In this document: piece by piece, positions 1 through 9,119 of the stretch | Numbering within the stretch: the stretch's first letter is position 1 | How the letters are laid out: every line of letters begins with the position of its first letter | Assembly: GCF_006538345.1 (NCBI RefSeq) | Contig: NZ_BJKL01000012.1 | Coordinates: 62,001 to 126,000, forward strand | DNA from: Alteromonas sp. KUL49 | Lineage (GTDB): Bacteria > Pseudomonadota > Gammaproteobacteria > Enterobacterales > Alteromonadaceae | Direction of reading: 5' to 3' | DNA: 64,000 nucleotides | Made by a program: the position numbers and the translations under genes | The notes under the pieces: model-generated | What the model was told of the DNA's origin: nothing | Databases searched by the model: none | The model's input: the letters and a program-made list of their open reading frames with translations, nothing else

Positions 1-255
1 CAAATTAGAGCTTCTAAGCCTTCTCTTGACCATGATGAGCACGGATATTTGGGTTTTATGTATGTAAAGCCAGAGTTTAGAGGGCAGGGAATTAATAAGA
101 TCATGCTTGAAAGCCTTATAAATTGGGGTAATGCAAAAGGTATTTCTGACTTTTACCTTGATGTTTATGCCGAAAACGCCTCAGCAATTTCCGCTTATGA
201 AAAAGCAGGATTTACGTCTTCTATCATCGAGATGAAACTCAACACTAGCGATTAG
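1..255 (+). CDS. GNAT family N-acetyltransferase, C-terminal part (5' end outside window)
   Basis: The frame is open from the first base of the window and ends at a TAG, so only about 84 C-terminal residues are present. GNAT enzymes move an acetyl group from acetyl-CoA to an amine. The visible core has LGFMYVKPEFRGQGINKIML, whose RGQG matches the acetyl-CoA pyrophosphate-binding R/QxxGxG/A motif. It is followed by the typical late-domain pattern LDVYAENASAISAYEKAGF. The substrate cannot be told from this part. The ATG at 49 is internal to the conserved domain and is not the real start. Confidence 0.85.
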   Translation, partial: QIRASKPSLDHDEHGYLGFMYVKPEFRGQGINKIMLESLINWGNAKGISDFYLDVYAENASAISAYEKAGFTSSIIEMKLNTSD

Positions 256-349
256 TTGTATTCATAGTTGGCTTCATATTGCTTTGTTGCTAGTGTTACC
301 CCTACCTAAGAAAGCAGCGTTATGAACGTTTTCAGCCTTTCAAAATTAA

Positions 350-829
350 ATGGATGTATCGATGTATAAATTGTTTATTACGTGTGTTTTGTCGTTTTTC
401 TCTTTCTTCGCTGTTTCCAGTGATGAAGCCATCGATTTAGATAAACTCGCTCAGGGCTATTTCTCGGCTATGGTGGCTTCCCAAGCACCAGATGCCAATC
501 AGGAAGCGCTTGAAGCTTATCTTATCTTTTTAACTGATGATGTGGGGCATACCCATTTACCGTGGTTTGCTGATGACACCCGAGATCCAGAAGGCAAAGC
601 ACGTATGCGTGAAGGCATGACGTTCTATTTGGGAGCGCACACTGAGTATTCTGCCACTATGCTTAACACCTTTACTTTTAATCAATCGGCAATCGCCATT
701 CGATACGAACACAGTGCAAAGGGAATACACCCAGAAAGTAAGCAGGCCATTGAGTACACAGAAGTAATTATGGAAGTCCTGGAGATAGAAGACGGTAAGG
801 TTGCAGTAATCAGGAAGTACCACCAATGA
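350..829 (+). CDS. small secreted protein, SnoaL/NTF2-like fold suspected
   Basis: A 159-residue protein that opens with a hydrophobic segment (residues about 5-23, MYKLFITCVLSFFSFFAVSS) that looks like a signal peptide, so it is probably periplasmic. The rest (YFSAMVASQAPDANQEALEAY, then a paired strand region ending IEDGKVAVIRKYHQ) resembles the NTF2/SnoaL-like cone fold, a small binding or isomerase fold. That is a judgement by eye. The ATG at 362 is an equally good start. The stop overlaps the next start as ATGA, so it is translationally coupled to the PhzF-like gene and may share a pathway with it. No specific function can be given. Confidence 0.65.
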   Translation: MDVSMYKLFITCVLSFFSFFAVSSDEAIDLDKLAQGYFSAMVASQAPDANQEALEAYLIFLTDDVGHTHLPWFADDTRDPEGKARMREGMTFYLGAHTEYSATMLNTFTFNQSAIAIRYEHSAKGIHPESKQAIEYTEVIMEVLEIEDGKVAVIRKYHQ

Positions 830-1617
830 AACTTAAAATAAATGTTGTTGATGCTTTTACTGAAGAGCGTTTTAAGGGGAACTCTGCTGCGGTTATCATC
901 ACTGAAAGTTGGCTTTCAGATGACTTGATGCAGTTGATTGCTATGGAGAACAATCTCTCTGAAACGGCCTATTTAGTGAAGAGTAGTGATGGTAGCTATG
1001 AAATTCGTTGGTTTTCACCATTGAGCGAAATCGAGTTTTGTGGCCACGCTACCTTGGCTGCAGCATCTGTTATTTTCCAACAAGAACCAACTGCGCAAGC
1101 GATAACCTTTACCGCCGATGCCGTTGGGTCCATGGTAGTGGTGCAATCGTCAGAGGGTTACATTGAAATGGACTTTCCCTCAAGAGTGCCAACGCCCGTA
1201 GACGATATACCAGAGCACTTAATGAATGGGTTATCCATTCCTCCAGTTAAGGTGTTAAAGAATCAACAGGCGTACTTTGTGGTTTATGAGAATGAAGATC
1301 AGATTCACAATGTGGAACAAGATCCCAAGCTAATCGCAGAGTTAGGACCATTGGATGTGGTTGTTACTGCTAAAGGCGAGCACTATGATTTCGTATCTCG
1401 CTATTTTTGGCCTGCTAACGGTGGAGATGAAGATCCAGTGACTGGTTCTATTCATACGGGACTTGCGCCCTATTGGGCAGGTGTTTTGAATAAGCAGGTT
1501 TTGTTCGCCCACCAAGCGTCAAAACGTGGCGGTGTATTGCGCTGTGAGGTGAGAGAAAACAGAGTCATTGTTGCCGGTAAAGCAGTGCATTACTTAGAAG
1601 GCGAAATAACCGTATAG
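826..1617 (+). CDS. PhzF family epimerase/isomerase-like protein
   Basis: A 263-residue member of the PhzF/diaminopimelate-epimerase-fold family. The pattern is clear. The N-terminal VDAFTEERFKGNSAAV is followed by ENNLSETAYLV, which holds the conserved glutamate used as the general acid/base in PhzF. FCGHATLAAA comes near residue 70 and GGDEDPVTGSIHTGLAPYW near residue 200. In PhzF itself the reaction is isomerisation of a dihydro-hydroxyanthranilate. Most chromosomal homologues lie outside phenazine clusters and have unknown substrates, and no phz genes are nearby. Start is fixed by the ATGA overlap with the upstream gene. Confidence 0.88.
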   Translation: MKLKINVVDAFTEERFKGNSAAVIITESWLSDDLMQLIAMENNLSETAYLVKSSDGSYEIRWFSPLSEIEFCGHATLAAASVIFQQEPTAQAITFTADAVGSMVVVQSSEGYIEMDFPSRVPTPVDDIPEHLMNGLSIPPVKVLKNQQAYFVVYENEDQIHNVEQDPKLIAELGPLDVVVTAKGEHYDFVSRYFWPANGGDEDPVTGSIHTGLAPYWAGVLNKQVLFAHQASKRGGVLRCEVRENRVIVAGKAVHYLEGEITV

Positions 1618-1630
1618 TGCCGTAAAAATG

Positions 1631-1672
1631 GGTTCCTCGACGAATGAACATCGCCATCAGCGTCGAGGAACC
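1631..1672. terminator. hairpin between convergent genes
   Basis: A perfect 12-bp inverted repeat GGTTCCTCGACG (1631-1642) and CGTCGAGGAACC (1661-1672) with an 18-base loop. It fills the gap between the PhzF-like gene and the convergent GH31 gene, so a bidirectional terminator is likely. There is no strong T tract. Confidence 0.6.
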
Positions 1673-1679
1673 TCACTAT

Positions 1680-4082
1680 TTATTTAAAATCTAGTGAATG
1701 AGATGCCTTCTCCCAATCAAATTTTACATAAGTTAGCTTGTTATCTGCATCGTAAAAAATCCCTTGATTCTGCCCAGCTAGCTTATCTATTGACGATACC
1801 CTAGCAAGAGTCTGAGTATCAAAAGTAACTTCCGTTTTATCCCAATTGTGAAGTACTAGCGTGATCGAACGTGACTCTGGTTTCCCTTGATAATCAAACC
1901 CTGCTCGATTAAAGGTAAATTGAGCTGTGTCGTTTACAACAGCACTAAACTCCAGTAATTCGTACGCTTGTTGTTCTATGCTACCAAAGGTTTTGCCATC
2001 ATCCTCAAACATCTCACCGCTAGCATGCGTCACACTGTCATCGTGATAATAATGTACTTTGAGAGACTCAGAGCTGTAGGCTTGCGTCGTCATGAAGGTA
2101 TCAACCATAGGCACGAAGGCACCAGCTTTCACTAACACAGGAATAGTATTGAGATCTACGGGAAGGCTATGGTGCATTCCACCTTCATAACGGGTTTCTC
2201 TCCAGTAGTCGAACCAAACCCCTTTAGGTACAAAAACCTCTTGTTCTGAAGTACCCGAATCTGTGACTGGCGATACAAGGAAGGCATCTCCCCAAAGGTA
2301 AGCCTCTTTATTGTCGATGAGTTCCATATTCGACTCATCAGTGAAGAACAACGGACGCATCAAAGGCATACCGGACGTAGTGTTTTGATAAGCTAAGGTG
2401 TAGTTATAAGGCATTAGCTGGTATCGCAAGCGGATATAGTCACCGACAATTTGTTGCACTTGTTCATCGTGAAAAACAGGCTCAGGAGCGACTTGCTCTT
2501 GGGCATGAGGACGATAGATGGGTTGAAACACGCCATACTGCAGCCAGCGAATGTACATTTCTTTGTCCCAATTATCACCGGCAAATCCACCTAAATCCGA
2601 ATGAGTATACGCCATACCCAATAAGCCCATTTGCAACGACAGTTCAACTTGTGGCTTTAAACCTCCCCATGAGCGGCTAACATCTCCTGTCCAAGGAACT
2701 AAACCGTAACGTTGTGAGCCTGCAAATCCTGAGCGCATAAGTATAAAAGGGCGTTCATTGGGTGCAATTTTACGATGGTTTTCATACACCATTTGAGCCC
2801 ACACATGGCCGTAAACATTGTGTATTTCGTCGGCTGTACCCACCGCATGTAACATATCATGAGGATGAACCTCAGGCTCGCCCAAATCTCCCCACCAACC
2901 AGCGATGCCTTGTTCGTGAAGCTTAGCGTAGTACTGCCAAAACCATGCTTTGGCGTTTTCATCAAACACATCAACTAATCCGGTTTCACCGAAATAAAAG
3001 TCAAAAACCCTAGGCTCACCGGCAAGGTTAGTGGCAAGGGCATTAGCGTCTACCGCACTTTGCCATTGCTTTGAAGAAGTTAAAATGAATGGTTCAGTGA
3101 TCACGATAGTGTTTACACCTTCTTTGGCGAAATCACTAATCATGGTTTCTGGAGTGGGGAATGTTTCTGGATCCCACGCAAGATTACCCATGTGACCTTG
3201 AATGTCTTTGCCAAACCAAAAGAGATCAAAAATAATCGCATCGAGTGGAATGTTGGCAGCCTGGAACTTTGCAACAACGTCACGAGCCTCTGCTTCGCTG
3301 TGATAGCCGAAACGAGATGCAAAATTACCTAATGTCCATCTCGCAGGGAGAGGCTGTCTTCCCGTCACTTCCGTATATGATTCTATGATTTGAGGGTAGG
3401 TATCGCCAGTGGTGACAATATACGCTGTGCGCCCGCCAATGGCCTCAAACTGCATAACGTCTGCTTGGGTATGACCCAAATCCATAGCTCCTTTCGCCGT
3501 ATTATCAAATAACAACAGATACTTGTTACTAGAAAGTACTGCAGGCATGGAGTAATTCATCTGATTAGATTCTGTGGTGTAACCATAGTGAGCACGATTG
3601 TACAAAGGCATACGGTGCCCGCGACGATCCATGCCGAGTACGCGTTCTCCGCCGCCAATGAGTTTTTCATTATCTTGTAGTTTGAACCGAAAACCCACAA
3701 GCGCTTGATGGCCAAAATAGCCGCTCTCTTCCTCAAGAATGAGAATGTCGTTCCTAAAATATCGAATATTCAACGACGCCTTATCGATCACAGCAACTAA
3801 ATCACCATTGATCAACCTTAGCTCTTTGTCACTCTCTATGAGTGTCACCTCCGCTCCGGGAGCATCGTTGGAAATAGCATAGGAGGGGAGTTGTTTAATG
3901 CCATTCATTTTGTAATGGACTTCGAAAACGTTTTCCGCCAGTGCCGAGATACGGAGGTCTCCCGAGTCTGTGACTATCGTTACTTGGTTGTCGCTGGTGA
4001 AGTGGCTTTGGTAATCAACTGCAAGTATTTCTAGACTTGCAAGAAGTGTAATTACGCCGAAAAGTATCGGTCTCAAATTCAT
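1680..4082 (-). CDS. secreted glycoside hydrolase family 31 enzyme (alpha-glucosidase or alpha-transglucosylase)
   Basis: An 800-residue GH31 protein with an N-terminal signal peptide (MNLRPILFGVITLLASLEILA), acting in the periplasm or outside the cell on alpha-linked glucans. It has an N-terminal beta-sandwich (to about residue 230), a TIM barrel, and C-terminal beta domains including a DUF5110-like part. The nucleophile is Asp399 in GWWGDLGEPEVHP and the acid/base is Asp467 in VPWTGDVSRSWGG. From memory, the 68-residue spacing equals that of the Cellvibrio japonicus alpha-transglucosylase Agd31B (Asp412/Asp480), so oligosaccharide 4-alpha-glucosyltransferase activity is a fair alternative to simple hydrolysis. 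It stands alone, with no transporter or regulator beside it. Confidence 0.9.
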   Translation of the reverse strand: MNLRPILFGVITLLASLEILAVDYQSHFTSDNQVTIVTDSGDLRISALAENVFEVHYKMNGIKQLPSYAISNDAPGAEVTLIESDKELRLINGDLVAVIDKASLNIRYFRNDILILEEESGYFGHQALVGFRFKLQDNEKLIGGGERVLGMDRRGHRMPLYNRAHYGYTTESNQMNYSMPAVLSSNKYLLLFDNTAKGAMDLGHTQADVMQFEAIGGRTAYIVTTGDTYPQIIESYTEVTGRQPLPARWTLGNFASRFGYHSEAEARDVVAKFQAANIPLDAIIFDLFWFGKDIQGHMGNLAWDPETFPTPETMISDFAKEGVNTIVITEPFILTSSKQWQSAVDANALATNLAGEPRVFDFYFGETGLVDVFDENAKAWFWQYYAKLHEQGIAGWWGDLGEPEVHPHDMLHAVGTADEIHNVYGHVWAQMVYENHRKIAPNERPFILMRSGFAGSQRYGLVPWTGDVSRSWGGLKPQVELSLQMGLLGMAYTHSDLGGFAGDNWDKEMYIRWLQYGVFQPIYRPHAQEQVAPEPVFHDEQVQQIVGDYIRLRYQLMPYNYTLAYQNTTSGMPLMRPLFFTDESNMELIDNKEAYLWGDAFLVSPVTDSGTSEQEVFVPKGVWFDYWRETRYEGGMHHSLPVDLNTIPVLVKAGAFVPMVDTFMTTQAYSSESLKVHYYHDDSVTHASGEMFEDDGKTFGSIEQQAYELLEFSAVVNDTAQFTFNRAGFDYQGKPESRSITLVLHNWDKTEVTFDTQTLARVSSIDKLAGQNQGIFYDADNKLTYVKFDWEKASHSLDFK

Positions 4083-4264
4083 AGTAGTATTGTTCTCGTT
4101 ATTATTGCTGCATTAACGCGAAAGTGAGCGAGTGTAGCGTAATTGTTACGAAGTATCACCATCGAGTAAGTACGAAACTTAATATCCAAATAGGCGGACT
4201 ACTTACAAAATACATCGACGTGGTTTAACGATGTTCGAAGTAACACATAGGGAAATAATTGGAT

Positions 4265-4765
4265 ATGGCTAACGCTTTAATTAAATGCTTTTTCTTTGTT
4301 GTAATGACGATATTATTCAGTGTCACCAAGTATGCCTGCGCTGACACTGCGCCTCTCGAATTCGACCAATGGGTCGTCAAGGTATCAAATGGGCGTATTC
4401 AGACCATACAATTTTCATCGCACCCTATGGGGGAGGCACTGGAGAGCAGAGTTCAATCTGAACGAGGCCAGCCAGTCAATTTTGCAGGGCGCTATCATCT
4501 ATTCTCCTTTGGGTGCGGTACTATGTGCCAGTCGTTCACTGCGGTAGATGTCTATTCAGGAAAGATTATTGATAGCGTAACCGCAAGCGCTGGAGCCTGC
4601 TATTTCCCCGGCAGTAGTATGATTGTCGTCAACCCAGAAATTTATCAAATGTACGATGGGCAGCTCCCAGATTGGGCATCTACTCGATATTATCGAATGA
4701 CACCTGAGGGATTCGTAGAGCTCTATGAGTCAAAGGAGCCCTACACTGGTAGATGCAATAACTAG
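4265..4765 (+). CDS. conserved hypothetical secreted protein
   Basis: A 166-residue protein with a signal peptide (ALIKCFFFVVMTILFSVTKYACA), so it is probably periplasmic. I recognise no named family. The most striking part is GQPVNFAGRYHLFSFGCGTM, followed by a partner cysteine in TMCQ; such paired Cys-Gly segments occur in uncharacterised periplasmic proteins. Further cysteines at GACYF and GRCNN could form disulfides. A TTG six bases upstream is in frame. I prefer the ATG at 4265 because AGGGA at 4249-4253 lies at a suitable distance. Base use is like the neighbours. Confidence 0.65.
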   Translation: MANALIKCFFFVVMTILFSVTKYACADTAPLEFDQWVVKVSNGRIQTIQFSSHPMGEALESRVQSERGQPVNFAGRYHLFSFGCGTMCQSFTAVDVYSGKIIDSVTASAGACYFPGSSMIVVNPEIYQMYDGQLPDWASTRYYRMTPEGFVELYESKEPYTGRCNN

Positions 4766-4772
4766 AGGCTTT

Positions 4773-5504
4773 TTATTGCTGAGCATTGATCCTACCGTTC
4801 GATTTCTTCAACTCAGCTAAAAATGTGTCCCAAGCCAAAGGTTGTGAAAAGTAAAAGCCTTGAACTTTGTCACAACCGTGCTCGCGCAAATAACTAAGTT
4901 GGTCAAAAGATTCAACACCCTCAGCAACGGTTTCCAACTTGTAAGATCTCGCGATAGACAAAATGGCATTTATAGTGGTTTTTGGCGTATCAGAGTCTTG
5001 CGAAAGACTATCAATAAAAGACTTATCTATTTTCAAACAGTCTACGGGGTAGCGAGTAAGTTGACTAAACGCCGTGTAGCCAGTCCCAAAATCATCCAAA
5101 GCGATGGATACCCCAGTCTTTTTTAACTCGTATAAGATCGTTATGCTCGTTTCCCCGACTTCTACTAGGCTAGTCTCCGTAATCTCAAGTATGAGCGCGG
5201 ATGGTCGCACATGGTATTTCTTAAGTAAGTTGAGCAACATTTTTGGAAACTGTTTATTGTGAAGTTCTGTGGCTGAAATATTGACGTTAAATGTAGGCAA
5301 TTGACTCTGTAGTGAGTGTTCAACTCTTGAAATAGTCTGTAACGTTGTTTCAATCACCCACAAATCGATATCCTGAATAAGGTCATATTGTTCGGCTATG
5401 GGAATAAAAACGTCCGGTCTTGTGTCTTGCAAATCATGTGACTTACAGCGAATCAGTACTTCGCATCCTGTGATTTGTTCTGACTGGCAATGGTAAATAG
5501 GCAT
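4773..5504 (-). CDS. EAL-domain c-di-GMP phosphodiesterase, severed from the upstream GGDEF gene
   Basis: A 243-residue EAL domain that would hydrolyse cyclic di-GMP to pGpG. The catalytic set is present: EVL in place of EAL in GCEVLIRC, NVNISATEL, ILEITETSL, IALDDFGTGYTAF, LKIDKSF, TVAEGVES and QGFYFSQPL. EVL is a known working variant. The ATG at 5504 sits inside the domain. Reading the same frame further upstream gives LKRAIQENLFNLVF before MPIYHC, the usual first helix and strand of an EAL domain. The domain is therefore the missing C-terminal half of the gene ending at 5543, cut off by a one-base deletion. Translation from 5504 alone would give a truncated domain. Confidence 0.85.
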   Translation of the reverse strand: MPIYHCQSEQITGCEVLIRCKSHDLQDTRPDVFIPIAEQYDLIQDIDLWVIETTLQTISRVEHSLQSQLPTFNVNISATELHNKQFPKMLLNLLKKYHVRPSALILEITETSLVEVGETSITILYELKKTGVSIALDDFGTGYTAFSQLTRYPVDCLKIDKSFIDSLSQDSDTPKTTINAILSIARSYKLETVAEGVESFDQLSYLREHGCDKVQGFYFSQPLAWDTFLAELKKSNGRINAQQ

Positions 5505-5542
5505 GAAGACAAGATTGAATAAGTTTTCTTGAATTGCTCTTT

Positions 5543-6844
5543 TTAGTTTTCTGCGACTTGCTTTCGAAAAAATATCTCTCGAGCTGCCCGGTCATCAAAA
5601 ATTTTAAACTGGTTCTTTCCCTGTTTTTTCGCCAGATACATCGCAGAGTCTGCCCGCATCATTAAATCAGAAAAAGGTTGTTTGCCATCCTGACTATTAG
5701 CGACACCCAGACTAACTTTTAGTGGGATTTTATGGCTAGTCAGTGAGAGCGGGTTTACTAATGATGTCATCATAGATTGTGCGATAGGAGAGACCAAATT
5801 AGCCGGAAGGTTTTTGACGATGAGCGCAAACTCATCTCCCGCTAGACGAGAAAAACCATATTTGTATTTACCTTTAAAGGTTTGCTGAGCGACTTCGTTT
5901 ACTCTGCCACAAAAACCACACAATAGTTCGTCGCCAACTAGGTGACCAAAGGTATCGTTAATCTTTTTGAAGTCATCAATATCAAAGTAGAACATGGTTA
6001 GCGTGCTGCTTGACGATAAGTAGCTTTTTGATTTAGTTACCCAATCACTGAGGCCTCTACGATTTAAAAGCCCGGTAAGTGCGTCTGTGTTTGAAATGGC
6101 TTTTAATTTGTGACGTTGTATCGAGACCCATCCTATGATTATTAGTGCCCACGCAACCAGTAATGCTCTGAGCAGTGCGGCCTCTGAGATGAGTTCGCCG
6201 ACTAAAACGACTTTTTTTATGTCGATTTCGTAAGCGCCTGCTTGCGGCATGGAATTGGATAATATTTCTATGTATGCAACATTGCTAAAGTCGAGCTGAG
6301 CATTCGAAAAATCCACCTCAAATTGTTCAACCCACCATGATTCAACATAAAACGCGTTTAGCGGCACATTGATAACACTCGGGTGACTCGCCGGTTCATA
6401 AGTAATGCTGTTAAACTTAAGAGAAACGTCGTCGTCAACTGTGGAGTAGAGTGGATTAAAGTTTCTAAAGGACACTCTCAACCGCGGATTATCGAGCGGC
6501 GCACGATATGACGCACTTAATGAAATAGTGTGAAAGGCACTGAGATCTTCTCCATTGGCGATATCTTCTGTGAGATGGAAACCAATGCCGCATACACTGT
6601 AGCCTACCGTGTTTTCTAAGGTACACCTAACGAGATAATTGTCATTCAATCGCTCTATATTCCCTTGAGCATGCTCCCCAAGGATTACGCCAATGATAGG
6701 AACGGAATCATCAAGTATCAAATTGCGCTGAATGTTCATCGCACCAAACTTGTGTGCACAAAAAACTGACACGGTGATGAGCAACATGATGGCAATGACT
6801 TTTACATTAGAGTCAGAAATTGGTGTCTCCTGATTACCAATCAA
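5543..6844 (-). CDS. membrane-anchored diguanylate cyclase (GGDEF), N-terminal half of a broken GGDEF-EAL gene
   Basis: A 433-residue protein with one transmembrane segment near residues 15-32, a periplasmic region of about 180 residues rich in beta strands (probable sensor, family not recognised), a second membrane segment near 225-243 (LLRALLVAWALIIIGWV), then a GGDEF domain starting at ISNTDALTGLLNRRGL. The signature is AGDEF at 335-339, a variant found in active cyclases. No RxxD inhibitory I-site lies just upstream of it. The product would make c-di-GMP from two GTP. The frame ends KQVAEN-stop exactly where a GGDEF-EAL linker would run on, so the intact gene probably spanned 4773-6844 (about 690 residues). 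Confidence 0.85.
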   Translation of the reverse strand: MIGNQETPISDSNVKVIAIMLLITVSVFCAHKFGAMNIQRNLILDDSVPIIGVILGEHAQGNIERLNDNYLVRCTLENTVGYSVCGIGFHLTEDIANGEDLSAFHTISLSASYRAPLDNPRLRVSFRNFNPLYSTVDDDVSLKFNSITYEPASHPSVINVPLNAFYVESWWVEQFEVDFSNAQLDFSNVAYIEILSNSMPQAGAYEIDIKKVVLVGELISEAALLRALLVAWALIIIGWVSIQRHKLKAISNTDALTGLLNRRGLSDWVTKSKSYLSSSSTLTMFYFDIDDFKKINDTFGHLVGDELLCGFCGRVNEVAQQTFKGKYKYGFSRLAGDEFALIVKNLPANLVSPIAQSMMTSLVNPLSLTSHKIPLKVSLGVANSQDGKQPFSDLMMRADSAMYLAKKQGKNQFKIFDDRAAREIFFRKQVAEN

Positions 6845-7149
6845 TTAATACCGCTGAGGTAATTAATCTTTCATCTCACTATCGTTAAGAACGCGAAGAG
6901 ATGAGCGTCTCTCACAGAGTGCTATGAAACCTCTAACGCAGTGGGAGCAAGCTTTTAAACACGACGACTACAACTTAAGAATAGCTGGTTTTCACCAGTG
7001 CACCATGATGAAAATATTTTAATAGGAGAGTGGTTATACTAAGTTGATGCGAGAGAACATGTAAATGCATAGAGGTTGTTATAATGCGAATGAAGACTCG
7101 AGAAAAAAAGCCCAGCAAAAGCTGGGCTTAAATAGTTTTCAATTATGAG
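6845..7149. other. 305-base gap, no gene seen
   Basis: This lies between the start of the GGDEF gene and the end of the M2 peptidase gene, both on the minus strand. The only clear element is the terminator at 7103-7129. Short ORFs here lack convincing ribosome binding sites. The region next to 6845 must hold the promoter of the GGDEF gene, but I cannot pick a clear -35/-10 pair. Confidence 0.5.
7103..7129 (-). terminator. rho-independent terminator of the M2 peptidase gene
   Basis: AAGCCCAGC / GCTGGGCTT form a 9-bp stem with an AAAA loop. On the minus strand the stem is followed by a run of seven T. It lies about 20 bases past the peptidase stop codon. Confidence 0.88.
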
Positions 7150-8979
7150 TTACCAGCCACACATGCGATCTTTGTTTTGCTCATCCAACCATGTTTTTAG
7201 CGGCGCAAAATAGGCAGCAATAGTGCTCGCGTCCATATCTGGTGAACCGGTAAGTGTTGTCATAGCGTTTTGCCAAGGCTCACTCATTCCCATTTCTAGC
7301 ATTTTGTTAAGTGCTGTACCGGCTTCTTCGCTGCCATAAATAGAGCAGCGGTTTAGCGGGCCTTCGTCACCAGCAATATCACACAATGCCTTGTGGAATT
7401 GGAACTGAAGGATATGGGCTAAGAAGTAGCGTGTGTAAGGCACATTGGCAGGTACGTGATATTTTGCGCCTGGGTCAAAAGCATCGTCATCACGGTCTAC
7501 GGGTGCTTGAACACCTTGATATTTTTCGCGCAGCTCCCACCAAAGCTTGTTGTAATCTTCAGGTGCAACCTCGCCAGACATTACCTTCCAGCGCCACTGA
7601 TCCACCATTAATCCAAACGGGATGAAAGCAATTTTATCAAGGGCTACTTGCATTAGCATGCCAATGTCGTTTGACGCATCTGGGATCTCGTCGATTAATC
7701 CAATTTGCTTCAAGTATTTGGGGGTAATTGATAAAGCAATGGTATCGCCAATGGCTTCATGGAATCCGTCGTTGGCAGAACCGCGATAAAGCAAAGGTTG
7801 GTCTTTATAAGCGCGCTGATAATAGTTGTGACCAAGTTCATGGTGAATAACGTTAAATTCTTCACCAGTCTTCTGAATACACATCTTAATGCGTAAGTCT
7901 TCTTGGTCATCTAAGTTCCAGGCCGAGGCATGACACTGCACATCTCTTCCTTCTGGTTTTTGAAACATCGAACGTTCCCAAAAGGTTTCAGGAAGTTGCT
8001 CAAAGCCCAACGAAGAGAAGAAAGACTCGGCTTGCTTAACCATGGCTAATTCGTCGTAACCCTGTGCTTTGAGCGCCGCCGTCACGTCTGGTACTTGCAT
8101 TTCTTGTTCTGGCTTCACTACGTCGTAAATGTTACCCCAGGTTTGTGCCCACATATTGCCTAAAAGATGCGCCGGTATAGGCTGATCTTGAGGAACGGTA
8201 TCTTCACCATAGTGCTCGCCAAGTTTGGCGCGAACATGGCAATGAAGCGATTCGTAAAAAGGTTCAACTTGAGACCATAAGCGGTCAAGCTCTTTAGGGA
8301 ATTCATCGGCCGGCATGTCGTACTTGCCTCGCCATAATTCGCTAACGTTTGAGAAGCCAAGGCTTTGTGCACCTTCGTTTCCCAATCCTACTTGTTCTAC
8401 ATATAAAGGTTTCATTGGCACTGCCACTTCGCGCCAACCTTCCCAATATACGAGAAGTAAGTCGGCATCACGAGATGTCGCCATTTGCGCACTCACTTCA
8501 ACCAAACTTAAACAGGTACCGTCTTCACGGCAATACTGGCCAGAACCGTACATCGAGCTTAGCTCAGAGCCTATTTGAGCCAAGCGAGCTGCTTTTTCCC
8601 TGTTTGCTGGCGGAGGAATAGTCAAACCGCCTTTCAACAACTCAAGTTGACGACGAGTATCCGCATCGACTTCTACATCATTGAACATAGCGGCCTCTTT
8701 GGCGAGGCTCGCCACTCTCGTTGATAGTATTTCGCTAAAATAGGCGCTTACTGCAGCTGTGTCATAGGTAATATTGGTTGCATAGCTCCACTGTGCATGG
8801 GCAGCAGGCGTCTACATTTTGGCGATTTCAGCCTGCGCTTGGGCTAGAAAAGCTTTTGCATCAGCTTGTGTCAGTGTTGGTTGAGTGGCCTGTGAATTCT
8901 CACTCTGGTTATCGTTAGAGCAGCCGACGAGCGTAAGCCCCACTATTGCGGCTACTAAAGTGCGTTTAGCGTTGAACAT
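7150..8979 (-). pseudogene. M2 family (ACE-like) peptidyl-dipeptidase lipoprotein, interrupted by an in-frame amber codon
   Basis: Peptidase family M2 zinc enzymes remove C-terminal dipeptides from oligopeptides. The natural start is the ATG at 8979, giving a lipoprotein signal MFNAKRTLVAAIVGLTLVGC with lipobox LVGC. The frame then meets TAG (8814-8812) at codon 56. It carries on past it in the same frame with M2-like sequence to the end, 609 codons in all. The zinc site is HHELGH (HExxH) with a third ligand in FHEAIGDTIALS. The long downstream frame opens at a GTG (8715) that is really an internal valine, so expression without readthrough would lose the export signal. It is either a nonsense mutation or a base-calling error. 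Confidence 0.85.
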
Positions 8980-9119
8980 GTATTGTCCTTATTGTTGTGG
9001 ATGGCCGGCAAAAACAGCACCAGCCGTTGATAACTGTATTAGTGTGATAGGCGAATGGTGAATTGTAAAATAACACCCGCCTTATACTGTAAAAATAGCT
9101 GTACTCAGAATAGTCAGAA

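Noticed and set aside
826..1617. Phenazine biosynthesis based on the PhzF-like gene
   Set aside because: No other phz genes are present, and PhzF-family proteins are common without phenazine pathways.
6924..7022. 32-codon ORF (MKPLTQWEQAFKHDDYN...) in the gap before the M2 peptidase gene
   Set aside because: No ribosome binding site, no recognisable family and no operon context. It is not strong enough to list as a gene.
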